Made by a program: the position numbers and the translations under genes. The notes beneath the pieces were generated by a model. It was not told the origin of the DNA and did not search any database. It saw only the letters and a program-made list of their open reading frames with translations. DNA of 64,000 nt from Amphiduros pacificus (Eukaryota > Annelida > Polychaeta > Phyllodocida > Hesionidae): assembly GCA_949316495.1 (NCBI GenBank), contig OX439008.1:44023011-44087010 (forward strand), written 5' to 3'. This document shows positions 33,491 through 45,420 of this stretch, piece after piece. Position 1 is the stretch's first letter. Each line of letters starts with the position of its first letter.

Positions 33491-34459
33491 GTGCAAGACT
33501 TTATTTCTTGATAGCCACAATTATATTTTCACAATTGTTGGCGGAATCTAAAGTCAATGATAGAATTGTGCTTAATGTCTTTTAATGTATTTTTACATTC
33601 CCAAAAAGGAAGCTGAAGAGGGCATGAATGGCATGGAGTTAAAATATGAACATAATATTGCTAGAATCACAGCCAAGTGGTTACTAATTTTTAAATTAGT
33701 TAATAGATTCTAAATAAGGTTTAAAGTACATTTTACGGGGAATCAACTAGTGCTGTAAGTGAGGCTGGTAGTCCCGCCTTACTGAAAGTAGAGTTGCATC
33801 TCCCCCCCCCCCTACAATATGATATAGGTCTTATCGATGTTAAAGTGTCACAGTTGGTTTCAACTGGGGTTCCGTTTATCTGAGTCATTGTAACATTGGT
33901 GAACTGTCATTAAAGTAGGGTTAGTTTATTTTAAAATTGGCTTATTTTAAGTAAGGTTGGTGTATTTTATTTGCTATTTATGAGCGATAGCCTTTAACCT
34001 TCACTTATCTTATGATGACAGAATTAAGTTTTGAACATGTTGGGGATAAATCAATTGTTCTGAGGGTTAAGTATCTTAACCACATTTATTTTATATTTTT
34101 TCGTCAAGGGGGGACACAAAACCTTTTTAAATCACAATTTATTGATTGATTACAAGGGGGACAAATGTCATTTTAAGTCACAATTTATTGATTTTTATCC
34201 ACAGATGTGTTGATTATAAGTATCTGGTACCATTTTGTTGTATTACATGTACACTTCGTAACCTCTGAATGTTTTTGTCACGTGTCTTCCACGGACACTG
34301 TGCCTTTCAATGTGCATCATTATGCTACTGTAATCTACATGGTGCCTATGGCCTGGCTGGCTTTTTCGATGCTTGCTACTTGCTACATACCTTCAATGAT
34401 ATATTTCATGGATAGACTCTGATGTCATGCTCCTGTGACCAGAGGGTATTATGTTACCT

Positions 34460-34860
34460 GGATTGGCTTCAATATCATGTTCCTGGGACCTGAGATGACC
34501 TGTGTGAATTGTTCATATTTACTAATTGCTACATTATATTTCCTGGATGGACTTCAATATCATGTTCCTGGGACCTGAGATGACCTGTGTGAATTGTTCA
34601 TATTTACTAATTGCTACATTATATTTCCTGGATGGACTTCAATATCATGTTCCTGGGACCTGAGATGACCTGTGTGAATTGTTCATGTTTACTCATTACT
34701 ACATTATATTTCCTGGATTGACTTCAATATCATGTTCCTGTGAACTGAGATGACCTGAGTAAATTGTTCATATATACTCACTTCTTCGTTATATTTCCTG
34801 GATTGACATCAATATCATGTTCCTGTGAACTGTGATGACCCGAGTGCATTGTTTATATTT
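34460..34860 (+). repeat. 85-bp tandem repeat inside the LTR element
   Basis: Four to five copies of a unit with TCAATATCATGTTCCTGGGA, GATGACCTGTGTGAATTG and ACATTATATTTCCTGGAT. The first two full copies are identical and the later ones diverge. Confidence 0.9.
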
Positions 34861-35948
34861 GCACATTACTGATCTTTCAACCTGAACCAATGGATTACTA
34901 TGGACACTAACCCAGTACGGTATGTGCATATGCGGCATATGATCTGGTTAAACAGTTGTGATGGACACTTGACATTTCGGTAATTAATGCATAATATTAA
35001 TATATGAGGTAAAACCAGGCCATCTATGTCGACATATTAGAGCACATTACTGGGTCAAGAAGCCACAGACATTTTTGTGTGTAATCCACTAGCGTCTTGT
35101 GTGTGCAGTATCAGTCTGCAGTCATGGGCAAATGTCAATCTCCATCATATAGAGACTCCAACAGAGTCACCTTTCCGGTGACTTTGAAGTTAATTTCTGA
35201 AGGATTTCTCATTTATTAAGGATTACTCATTCACTGAGACAGGCATCTGGATTTAGGCCAACCAGTATCTAATTATCTAATTTGTTTCAACATTATTTAG
35301 GTGTACTTTGATGTGAGGTTTATAATGTATTCTTAAATATTTGCCTCAACACAATTTTAAGTATACTTTAACTTAATGTTTATGATTTACCTTTAAATAT
35401 TTCTGTGTTTTAATTCTGATCCTTATGTTTAAGAATGTATTATTATGTTTTTGCTATATACTCTGTTGTTTAATGTTTTGATTTTAATGATAATGTACAT
35501 GCATTGATGGCTTCATGATAGATGTCTTGACTATGCTGATTATGTATCAGTTATGTCACTTTGCACATGTCTTGTTTCATGCTAAGAAGATAACTTTTTG
35601 TTTACTTACTTAGTTTATAAACATCCTATAGTTTAATCCTTTTGATTTATCATTTACATTTTGCATTTAGTTCCCACACTATGTATCCATCTGTAATAAT
35701 CCAAGGTTTTTCAGTGAATGGGGTGTCCTGTATTTCTCAACCTGTAATGTGAGACTAGTTAATCTTGAGTGGTGCCAGTGTGCGGCACACCCAACTTAAA
35801 CTAGGTCGTGAGGACACCCCATGCTGGATTTACAGTGTGACAATGATTGACAACACATGTTGTTGCTATTTAGCAAGTTCTTACCCTGTGTATATTATAA
35901 TACTCTGAGGGTATGAAAGGGGACTTTCATTTGTGGGAAGGGTGATAT

Positions 35949-36400
35949 TGTAACCCAACAAATATAAATAAATTCAAAGTTAAAACAATCATAAATAAAA
36001 TATCATATTAACTAAGTTTGATCCCCGGAGAATGGTTGAACTTAGTGCACACGTAGGCCCTGGTGATTAACACCATTCCAAGATTTAGACGCCCATGATA
36101 AAATGTGATCACCAGGCGCAACCCCTTTCTCCACCAATCACAAACGGACATTTTAAGAAAACAGTTAAAACAAAGAAGTTCAACCAGTTCTCCAGGGCAT
36201 ATTTGGTTATGTTTTTGTACAATATTATCACGTCTTTGAGTACTTTTTGTGTAAGTCTGTCGGCCAACCATCTAGGGCCTGAGGTATATAAGAGGTCCTC
36301 CCTGGTTGACTGGCAGGCCAGCCTGGAACAGCATTGTATGATGTGAAAATAAAAGTTCAACCCAAACGGCACCGTGTAGTGTGGAGTTTATCCCGTGACA
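35949..36400 (+). repeat. right LTR
   Basis: 452 bp, nearly identical to the left LTR. It directly abuts the (AAT)n tail of LINE B1 at 36401. Confidence 0.9.
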
Positions 36401-39400
36401 CTAATAATAATAATAATAAAATTTGTATAGCGCTGATACCAGACAAGTCTGTTCATAGCGCTGAGTTCAGGACATGCATCCTGAAGAGATGAGTTTTCAG
36501 CCTACTCTTAAACGAGGAGACTGACGTGCTTGTCCTAATATCAGTAGGCAAGGAATTCCATAGTCGTGGGCCTGCAGATGAGAAGGCCCTGTCACCTATT
36601 GTCCTTAGCCTGGTTTTAGGTACATGTAGGTGGGTGCCATCATTGGATCTTAGACAGCGTTCACCTTCTTTAATCAGGAGTAGATCCCGTAAGTAAGGCG
36701 GAGCCTTACCGTTAAGGGCTTTCCAGGTTAATAGGAGGATTTTAAAATCAATTCTCGCATGAACGGGAAGCCAATGCAGTTCCCTTAATTTTCCTGAAAT
36801 GTGATCAAATTTCCTGATTTTTCCAACTACCCGTGCTGCAGAGTTTTGGAGGTATTGCAGTTTCCTGATGTCAGTTTTAGGAAGACCTGCCAGAAGACCA
36901 TTACCATAGTCAAGGGTGGATGTAACAAAAGCATGGGTAAGTGTTACCGCGGTCTTCTCGTCTAGACAATGTCTGATGGCCGCCAGGTTTCTGATGTGAT
37001 AATAGCCCTTCTGACACATTTTCCTGATCTGGGCCTTCATGTCCATGTTGGAGTCAAATGTGATACCAAGGTCAACAACTGACTGACCAGGAGCAATATC
37101 AGAGTCACCCACTCTGATTGTGGATGGGATACTGCTATGGGTGGTAGTACTGTATCTGTCAGTACATATGAGCATCTCTGTCTTTCCATCATTTATCTTC
37201 ATCTTGTTTGATATGAGGAAATTTCTGACTTCACTGACACACTCCTCCAATTTGTGTCTGCTCATATCCACATGATGGGGAGAGGCGTGGTCCATAGGGA
37301 TGTAGATCTGAGTATCATCTGCATAAATATGATAGCTCAGACCATATTTTGCAAGTATATCAGATAGGGGTGTCATGTAAATGGTGAACAGTATAGGACC
37401 TAGGACTGAGCCCTGGGGTACCCCATATTTTAGGGATTTGAGACAGGATCTATGAATCCCCACCTTCACACATTGCTTTCTGTCCATTAGGTATGACCGA
37501 ATCCAGGAGAGTGCATGACCTGTGACGTTGCATCTATCCCTCAGCCTGTCCAAAAGGATTTTATGGTCAATAGTGTCAAAAGCAGCGGAAAGGTCAAGCA
37601 ACAACAAGATAACTGCCTTTCTATTGTCAAGGCAGCCCAAGATATCATTTTGCACTTTTAGCAAAGCAGTTTCAGTGCTGTGATATTCCTTGTAGGCTGA
37701 TTGAAACTTGTCAGTAAGACCATTCCTTACAAGATGGGGGACTAGTTGGTCTGCAACTGCCCTCTCGGTTAGTTTGGAGACAAATGTTAGGTTGGAAACA
37801 GGCCTATAGTTTTTTTCAACCAGTTCCAGACCTAGTTTCTTCAGCAGGGGTGTTATGATGGCTATTTTCATATTTTCCCATACTGCTGATTCCATCAGTG
37901 ATTTATTTATGATGGAAGTAATTATTGGTAGGAGGTCGTCTAAGAGGTCGAGTAGGAGCCAGGTTGGAATTGGATCCAGGTCACATGACTTCTTTGCTGA
38001 CCTTTTGACCAATTTCCGTACGTCATCAATGGTTAGGGGTGTGAACCTATCCAGACAAGTAGTACTATTGTTTGTAGTGTCACCTGGTGGCGAAATTTGA
38101 CCGGGTGGAGCATTATCAATGTCCAGGCGGATTCTCTCTATTTTTTCAAGAAAGAATGTGTTGAACTTCTCAGCTTGAGTAATCTCACAGTCAGATTGGG
38201 GCATAGGAGTGTCCTTTTTCTTGTGCATGACTGTGTCAATGACTCTAAAAAGCTTTTTGGGGTCATGTTTATTTTCCTCAACCAGGTTGGAAAAATATGA
38301 TGATTGAGCAGATTTAAGCATTGAGTTGTATTTGTTCCTTTGAGAGTTATACAGCTCCTTGTCAATTTGAGTGCCAGTCTTGCTCATTTTTCTCTCAAGC
38401 CTCCTCTTGAGAGATCTTTCCAGCTTTAATTGGTCACTCATCCAAGGTACAGGTTTGCGTTGGGTAACCATGGCAACCTTAATTGGTGCATGTTTGTCCA
38501 TGAGTGATGTGAGTTCCCTATCATAATAATTTACCATGTCCTCCAGTGATAAATGTTCCCAGGTTGAGTCTCTGTCAGTTAGGGATTTAATGTCCCTTCT
38601 TAGGGATTCAAGATCTAATGCCTTGAAATTCCTAAATTTGATAGATTTTTTAGGGGGTTTAGGAGGTACAATATCAAGGTAAATCTTAATCATTTTATGA
38701 TCAGATAAGTATTCATCTACCAGGTGAGTCTTTATGAGCTTATTTCCCCTAAAGGTCATGATTAGATCAAGGGTGTTCCCTAACCTATGGGTTGGTTCTT
38801 GAACCCATTGTGTTAGATCAAAGGTAGATAGGATGTCATTAAATTTAATGACATCCGGCTTTAAGGGCAAGTTAACATGGAAGTTGTAGTCACCAAGGAA
38901 GATGACCTCATGACTAAACGAACCATAATGTGCAACCAATTGGGTGAACTCATCATAGAACTCAGAGTAGGTATATCTATTTCGATCAGATGGTTCAGGT
39001 CTGTATATCACCACAAATGTTACCTTTTTTCCCTTCAATGTGATGGATGACTCCATGAGCTCCATGGTGGTGACTACTGGTTGGTTGGCCCTATTGGTTA
39101 TGAAGGGGAGTTCAGATTTGTATAAAATCCCTAATCCTCCCCCTGTACGACCAATTCTAGGAAAGGACTCAAATTCAAGTGATCCTTCTTTAAGTTCACT
39201 TTTGACTTTGTCAGAATTTGAGTCATGCATCCAAGTCTCAGTTATGAACAGGGCATCAAGGTCATGCTCAATAAAATAATCTTTTACTGGCAGGATCTTG
39301 CTAGATATGCTCTGTACATTACAACACCCAATATTTAAAGTTTTCTTCACGTTTCTATTGGGCTTTTTAATACGAGAATGCTGTTTGTTTACATTCCGAG

Positions 39401-39790
39401 GCCGACCACGTGGAGCAGAGCGAGCACATGTAGTTGGAGCCGGCCCTGAGACGTGATTGGTCAAAACAGTGGACGACTGTGTATTGACATTGTTTACGTT
39501 TACATTCGGACCACGTGTTTCCACGAGCTGATGTGATTCGGGTGTTTCCGGATCTGAAAGACAGTGGTAGCGATTGGTGGTCGCTCGTCTGTTTTCGTGG
39601 AACCGGAAACGCTGGTTCGGGTATTTCCGTGAAACTCTTCGTTGTGTGCTACCACGAGGATGGCGTGAATTTGTAGCATTACTGAGTGGATACAGTAATT
39701 TTCTAAGAAAAGATGGTGAGAACAGGTCAAGGGTAGAACGAGCCATCTTGGAATTGATTGTTGTGGAATATTTAGCGCTTGGATGATCGG
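36401..39790 (-). mobile_element. LINE B1, APE-type non-LTR retrotransposon (CR1/L2 group)
   Basis: Minus strand, with the 3' tail (AAT)n at 36401-36420 on the plus strand and an end motif GTATAGCGCTGATACC. It encodes one intact 1097-aa frame. Its 5' end is not defined; GC-richer sequence up to about 40560 could be its 5' UTR. The near-identical LINE B2 lies in opposite orientation 2.4 kb away. The tail touches the right LTR of the neighbouring element, so one of the two inserted at the edge of the other. Confidence 0.85.
36453..39746 (-). CDS. LINE B1 endonuclease/reverse transcriptase, intact
   Basis: A 1097-aa protein from ATG at 39746 (context AAGATGG). The N-terminal 130 residues are basic and Asn/Arg-rich (PNQRFRFHENRR, RARSAPRG-like). 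An AP endonuclease domain (about 135-360) follows with NIGCCNVQSI, ETWM, FLGDYNFH and YLSDHKM. The reverse transcriptase (about 590-860) shows [37 protein letters not shown] and YADDTQIY. The C-terminal part ends GDRAFSSAGPRLWNSLP and FKSRLKTHLF, a signature of this LINE group. No 2A motif or ORF1 is seen. All catalytic boxes are present and the frame is unbroken, so this copy may be active or recently was. It supplies enzymes for its own mobility and possibly for the SINEs. Confidence 0.92.
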   Translation of the reverse strand: MARSTLDLFSPSFLRKLLYPLSNATNSRHPRGSTQRRVSRKYPNQRFRFHENRRATTNRYHCLSDPETPESHQLVETRGPNVNVNNVNTQSSTVLTNHVSGPAPTTCARSAPRGRPRNVNKQHSRIKKPNRNVKKTLNIGCCNVQSISSKILPVKDYFIEHDLDALFITETWMHDSNSDKVKSELKEGSLEFESFPRIGRTGGGLGILYKSELPFITNRANQPVVTTMELMESSITLKGKKVTFVVIYRPEPSDRNRYTYSEFYDEFTQLVAHYGSFSHEVIFLGDYNFHVNLPLKPDVIKFNDILSTFDLTQWVQEPTHRLGNTLDLIMTFRGNKLIKTHLVDEYLSDHKMIKIYLDIVPPKPPKKSIKFRNFKALDLESLRRDIKSLTDRDSTWEHLSLEDMVNYYDRELTSLMDKHAPIKVAMVTQRKPVPWMSDQLKLERSLKRRLERKMSKTGTQIDKELYNSQRNKYNSMLKSAQSSYFSNLVEENKHDPKKLFRVIDTVMHKKKDTPMPQSDCEITQAEKFNTFFLEKIERIRLDIDNAPPGQISPPGDTTNNSTTCLDRFTPLTIDDVRKLVKRSAKKSCDLDPIPTWLLLDLLDDLLPIITSIINKSLMESAVWENMKIAIITPLLKKLGLELVEKNYRPVSNLTFVSKLTERAVADQLVPHLVRNGLTDKFQSAYKEYHSTETALLKVQNDILGCLDNRKAVILLLLDLSAAFDTIDHKILLDRLRDRCNVTGHALSWIRSYLMDRKQCVKVGIHRSCLKSLKYGVPQGSVLGPILFTIYMTPLSDILAKYGLSYHIYADDTQIYIPMDHASPHHVDMSRHKLEECVSEVRNFLISNKMKINDGKTEMLICTDRYSTTTHSSIPSTIRVGDSDIAPGQSVVDLGITFDSNMDMKAQIRKMCQKGYYHIRNLAAIRHCLDEKTAVTLTHAFVTSTLDYGNGLLAGLPKTDIRKLQYLQNSAARVVGKIRKFDHISGKLRELHWLPVHARIDFKILLLTWKALNGKAPPYLRDLLLIKEGERCLRSNDGTHLHVPKTRLRTIGDRAFSSAGPRLWNSLPTDIRTSTSVSSFKSRLKTHLFRMHVLNSAL

Positions 39791-41109
39791 ATTAGTCAGA
39801 CGTCAGAGCCTGCCAACCGGTGAGTCGCTTGCTTAGTATTTTGAAAAATTGTTTCCGTTGTAGGAAATTCTGTGTATGTACTATTTATAACTGCGTAAAT
39901 AGCTGGGGTGAGCGAGCGGTCAATGGCTGCTCGAGATTAAACAAATGCCTTTCAATTCCAATAAAAAATATTGAAACTTATGACAATTTATTAATTTCTT
40001 TACCTCAGTTTGTACAGAATGTTTAGAAAAGAGCGAGCGAAGGCTCAGCTATGGTGCCGAGGTGATTCGGCGTATCTGTATGAGGCGGGAAGAGATAGCG
40101 TTTTGTCCCTGGTTTGGGTCAAAGCTTTGTCCAGGTTCTTGGACAGTTTAGGATATTTTGTCTAGGTGATTAGACACGGTTGCCTAGGTGATTAGGAACC
40201 TTTAAGCAAGGAGGTGATTCCAAGCTTATTTTTTGAGAGAGAGAGGAGTTTGTAAACACTCGCCACGAGTATAATAAGATCTGTGTGACGAGCGCTGCGC
40301 TTCGTGTAAAGCGAATCAAATACCAGCCCTCGTTACAGATCAGATTTTACACTGCAATTGTTTACAAGAGTCTTCAAAAATGCGTAGACTCTAGGTAGAG
40401 GTGTGCTGGAACAGGTGAGTTTGTATTCTGGAGTGTTTTTGATGCGTTAGAGTACCGTAAATTGCTAGAAAACCCAACAAAATACGGAGCTAGATCAAAA
40501 CACTGCCATCTTGCATCTCACGCATGCGCACCCCTATTGAGCATGAGTCAAGATGAAGGTCATCAAGAAGAAGCTTAATGATGACAAGACTGAACAGTGT
40601 AAATATAACACATGACAGACTTGATGATGTTACTGAGTCCAATCGCCGTCATGGTCCCAAAGCTTCCAATGTCCACAACTTTTGACGGAGATTGAGCACG
40701 TGACAGCTTTGGGGCGACTATTGACAGTCCTGGGGCCATCATGGAAATATCCACTGGATAATGACTGACTTTTACTGCCGTGACACCTAGCAGATTGACT
40801 ATTGACAGCAATTGGGCGATCTGTTCCAAAGTTGTCATTATCCATTAAATGTCACCTATCATTTGAAATTAAGAAAAGAATGGGGTACCACTCTAATAGT
40901 ATTATCTTCATTCCAGCGGGAGGTGGAAAGAAAAGCCATTTATTTGAATGAAACTAGATTTTACTGAGTTTTGACTGTAAATAATTCCCATAATTGCAAA
41001 TATTAAAATGGTAGTTCTAAAGATTTATATTAATATTTCTACTTGTAGAACACATACAGAAATGATTTAGATATGCTTGGTGTCATGAGACCAAGCACTG
41101 AGTCCAGAT
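39791..41109. other. LINE 5' flank and intergenic sequence
   Basis: From about 39791 to 40560 the sequence is GC-richer, with repeated GAGCGAGCG and GCGCTGCGC motifs, and may be the 5' UTR or promoter of LINE B1. From 40560 to 41109 nothing is recognised. Confidence 0.35.
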
Positions 41110-42231
41110 GCAGCCTACTCTGCATGGTGAGGTAGAGTCACATACTACCTCTGCTCCTCTGCATGGTGAGGTAGAGTCACATTCTACCACTGCTACTCTG
41201 CATGGTGAGGTAGAATCACATTCTACCACTGCTACTCTGCATGGTGAGGTAGAGTCACATACTACCTCTGCTACTCTGCATGGTGAGGTAGAGTCACATA
41301 CTACCTCTGCTACTCTGCATGGTGAGGTAGAGTCACATACTACCTCTGCTACTCTGCATGGTGAGGTAGAGTCACATACTACCTCTGCTCCTCTGCATGG
41401 TGAGGTAGAGTCACATACTACCTCTGCTCATCTGCATGATGAGGTAGAGTCACATACTACCTCTGCTCCTCTGCATGATGAGGTAGAGTCATATACTACC
41501 TCTGCTACTCTGCATGGTGAGGTAGAGTCATACACTACCTCTGCTACTCTGCATGGTGAGGTAGAGTCACATACTACCTCTGCTACTCTGCATGGTGAGG
41601 TAGAGTCACATACTACCTCTGCTCCTCTGCATGGTGAGGTAGAGTCACATACTACCTCTGCTCATCTGCATGATGAGGTAGAGTCACATACTACCTCTGC
41701 TCCTCTGCATGATGAGGTAGAGTCATATACTACCTCTGCTACTCTGCATGGTGAGGTAGAGTCATATACTACCTCTACTACTCTGCAGGGTGAGGTAGAG
41801 TCATACACTACCTCTGCTACTCTGCATGGTAAGGTAGAGTCACATACCACCTCTGCTACTCTGCATGGTGAGGTAGAGTAATACACTACCTCTGCTCCTC
41901 TGCATGGCAAGGTAGAGTCATACACTACCTCTGCTACTCTGCATGGTGAGGTAGAGTCATATACTACCTCTACTACTCTGCAGGGTGAGGTAGAGTCACA
42001 TACTACCTCTGCTACTCTGCATGGTAATACACTACCTCTGCTCCTCTGCATGGCAAGGTAGAGTCATACACTACCTCTGCTACTCTGCATGGTGAGGTAG
42101 AGTCACATACTACCTCTGCTACTCTGCATGGTGAGGTAGAGTCATATACTACCTCTGCTAGTCTGCATGGTGAGGTAGACTCATATACTACCTCTGCTAC
42201 TCTGCATGGTGAGGTAGAGTCATATACTATG
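41110..42231. repeat. 39-bp minisatellite
   Basis: About 28 copies of a unit containing CTCTGCATGGTGAGGTAGAG and TCACATACTACCTCTGCT. As 39 is divisible by three, the plus strand stays open for 257 codons with a 13-residue repeat (LHGEVESHTTSAT). A single C-to-A change then makes a stop (near 41879) and later units are cut short. A block of five units appears twice. There is no promoter or splice site, so coding use is unlikely. LINE B2 inserted at its right end; a 12-bp piece of the unit survives after the LINE at 45410. Confidence 0.95.
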
Positions 42232-45200
42232 TGAACAGACGAACGACCACAAATCGTTACCATTGTCTATCAGATCCGGAAACACCCGAAGCACATCGAC
42301 TCAACATAAACATAAACAATGGCAATACACATCCGTCTTCTGTTTTGACCAATCACGTCTCAGGGCCGGCTCCAACTACACGTGCTCGCTCTGCTCCACA
42401 TGGTCAGCCACGGATTGTAAATAAACAGCATTCTCGTATTAAAAATCCTAATAGAAACGGGAAGAAAACATTAAATATTGGATGTTGCAACGTACAGAGC
42501 ATATCTAGCAAGATCCTGCCAGTAAAAGATTATTTTACTGAGCATGACCTTGATGCCCTGTTCATGACTGAAACTTGGATGCATGACTCAAAATCTGACA
42601 AAGTCAAAAGTGAACTTAAAGAAGGGTCACTTGAATTTGAGTCTTTTCCTAGGATTGGTCGCACAGGGGGAGGATTAGGGATTTTATACAAATCTGAACT
42701 CCCTTTCACAACCAATAGGGCCAACCAACCAGTAGTCACCACCATGGAGCTCATGGAGTCATCCATCACACTGAAGGGAAAAAGATAACATTTGTGGTGA
42801 TATACAGACCTGAACCATCTGATCGGAATAGATATACCTACTCTGAGTTCTATGATGAGTTCACCCAGTTGGTTGCACATTATGGTTCCTTTAGTCACGA
42901 GGTCATTTTCCTTGGTGACTACAACTTCTATGTCAACCTGCCCTTAAAGCCTGATGTCATTAAGTTTAATGACATCCTATCTACCTTTGATCTAACACAA
43001 TGGGTTCAGGAACCAACCCATAGGTTAGGGAACACCCTTGATCTAATCATTACCTTTAGGGGTAATAAGTTCCTGAAGAGTCACCTGGTAGATGAATACT
43101 TATCTGATCATAAAATGATTAAGATTTACCTTGATATTATACCTCCTAAACCCCCCCAAAAATCTATCAAATTTAGGAATTTCAAGGCATTAGATCTTGA
43201 ATCCCTAAGAAGGGACATCAAATCCCTAACTGATAGAGACACAACTTGGGAACATTTATCCTTGGAGGACATGGTAAATTATTATGATAGGGAACTCACA
43301 TCACTCATGGATAAACATGCACCTATCAAAGTTGCCAAGGTCACCCAACGCAAACCTGTACCTTGGATGAGTGACCAATTAAAGCTGGAAAGATCTCTCA
43401 AGAGGAGGCTTGAGAGAAAAATGAGCAAGACTGGCTCTCAAATTGACAAGGAGCTGTATAACTCTCAGAGGAACAAATACAACTCAATGCTTAAATCTGC
43501 TCAATCAGCATATTTTTCCAACCTGGTTGAGGAAAACAAACATGACCCTAAAAAGCTCTTTAGAGTCATTGACACAGTCATGCACAAGAAAAAGGACACA
43601 CCTATGCCCCAATCTGACTGTGAGATCACTCAAGCTGAGAAGTTTAACACATTCTTTCTTGAAAAAATAGAGAGAATCCGCCTGGACATTGATAACGCTC
43701 CATCCTGCCAAACTTCGCCACCAGGTGACACTGCGAACAATAGTACTACATGTCTGGAAAGGTTCACACCCTTAACCATTGACGACGTACGGAAATTGGT
43801 CAAAAGGTCTGCAAAGAAGTCATGTGACCTGGATCCAATTCCAACCTGGCTCTTACTTGACCTCCTAGATGACCTCCTACCAATAATTACTTCCATCATA
43901 AATAAAACATTGATGGAATCAGCAGTATCGGAAAATATGAAAATAGCCATCATAACACCCCTGCTGAAGAAACTTGGTCTAGAACTGGTTGAAAAAAACT
44001 ATAGGCCTGTTTCCAACCTAACATTTGTCTCTAAACTAACTGAGAGGGCGGTTGCAGACCAACTAGTCCCCCATCTTGTAAGGAATGGTCTTACTGACAA
44101 GTTTCAATCAGCCTACAAAGAATATCACAGCACTGAAACCGCTTTGTTAAAAGTGCAAAATGATATCTTGGGTTGTCTAGACAATAGAAAGGCAGTTATC
44201 TTGCTGTTGCTTGACCTTTCCGCTGCCTTTGACACTATTGACCATCAAATCCTTTTGGACAGGCTGAGGGATGGATGCAACGTCAAAGGTCATGCACTCT
44301 CCTGGATTAAGTCATACCTAATGGACAGAAAGCAATGTGTGAAGGTGGGGATCCATAGATCCCGTCTCAAATCCTTAAAATATGGGGTACCCCAAGGCTC
44401 AGTCCTGGGTCCTATACTGTTCACCATTTACATGACACCCCTATCTGATATACTTGCCAAATATTGTCTGAGCTATCACATTTATGCAGATGATACTCAG
44501 ATCTACATCCCTGTTGACCACGCTTCTCCCCATCATGTGGATATGAGCAGACACAAACTGGAGGAGTGTGTCAGTGAAGTCAGAAACTTCCTCATATCAA
44601 ACAAGATGAAGATAAATGATAGAAAAACTGAGATGCTCATATGTACTGACAGGTACAGTACTACCACCCATAGCAGTATCCTAACCACAATCAGAGTGGG
44701 TGACTCTGATATTGCTCCTAGTCAGTCAGTGGTTGACCTTGGTATCACATTTGACTCCAACATGGACATGAAGGCCCAGGTCAGGAAAATGTGTCAGAAG
44801 GGCTATTATCACATCAGGAACCTGGTGGCCATCAGACATTGTCTAGACGAGAAGACTGCGGTAACACTTACCCATGCTTTCGTTACATCCACCCTTGACT
44901 ATGGTAATGGTCTTCTGGCGGGTCTTCCTAAAACTGACATCAGGAAACTGCAATACCTCCAAAACTCTGCAGCACGAGTTGGAAAAATCAGGAAATTTGA
45001 TCACATTTCAGGAAAATTACGGGAACTGCACTGGCTTCCTGTTCACGCGAGAATTGATTTTAAAATTCTTCTATTAACCTGGAAAGCCCTTAATGGTAAG
45101 GCTCCGCCTTACTTACGAGATCTACTCCTGATTAAAGAAGGTGAACGCTGTCTAAGATCCAATGATGGCACCCACCTACAGGTACCTAATACTAGGCTAA

Positions 45201-45352
45201 GAACAGTAGGTGACAGGGCCTTCTCATCTGTAGGTCCACGACTATGGAATTCCTTGCCTACTAATATTAGGACAAGTACTTCAGTCTCCTCGTTTAAGAG
45301 TAGGCTGAAAACTCATCTCTTCAGGATGCATGTCCTGAACTCAGCGCTATGA
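42231..45352 (+). pseudogene. LINE B2 endonuclease/reverse transcriptase, frameshifted
   Basis: The protein matches B1 from residue 51 on. The frame breaks once, near 42784, where AAAAAAGG of B1 reads AAAAAGA here: a 1-bp loss that splits the gene into 42231-42788 and 42794-45352. One codon (Val of ARVVGK) is also missing near 44979. All later boxes are kept: [36 protein letters not shown] and YADD. There is no native start codon because of the 5' truncation. Roughly 30 amino-acid differences from B1 over 850 residues suggest both copies come from recently active sources. It could serve only as a source of 3' sequences, not of a whole enzyme. Confidence 0.9.
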
Positions 45353-45409
45353 ACAGACTTGTCTGGTATCAGCGCTATACAAATTTTATTATTATTATTA
45401 TTATTATTA
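42232..45409 (+). mobile_element. LINE B2, 5'-truncated copy of the LINE B family
   Basis: Starts at a point matching B1 residue 51 (NRRATTNRYHC) and runs to the 3' end with a (TTA)n tail at 45386-45409. It inserted in the 39-bp minisatellite: the left flank ends GTCATATACTA and the right flank resumes CTACCTCTGCC. Protein identity to B1 is about 96 percent. Confidence 0.92.
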
Positions 45410-45420
45410 CTACCTCTGCC

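Larger units (their letters stand above)
31172..36400 (+). mobile_element. Ty3/gypsy-like LTR retrotransposon, gag-bearing, no pol recognised (fossil)
   Basis: A 5.2-kb element with two LTRs (31172-31650 and 35949-36400), both TGTAACCC...CCGTGACA. A primer-binding region starts with TGGTAGCGAG right after the left LTR. A purine tract precedes the right LTR. Parts in order: a retrotransposon-gag region (about 31874-32415), a zinc-knuckle-like Cys/His stretch (about 32635-32675), an aspartic-protease start with DSGA (about 32945-32995), then about 2.9 kb of AT-rich sequence with two families of tandem repeats and no recognised reverse transcriptase or integrase. It looks broken, with a few breaks in the coding part. 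The LTRs differ at only about six bases in 450, plus one small duplication, so it is young. Confidence 0.85.

Noticed and set aside
41108-41881. 257-aa frame of a 13-residue repeat (LHGEVESHTTSAT)
   Set aside because: Considered as a repetitive secreted protein. There is no signal peptide or promoter, later units break the frame and the array continues regardless, so it is a minisatellite.
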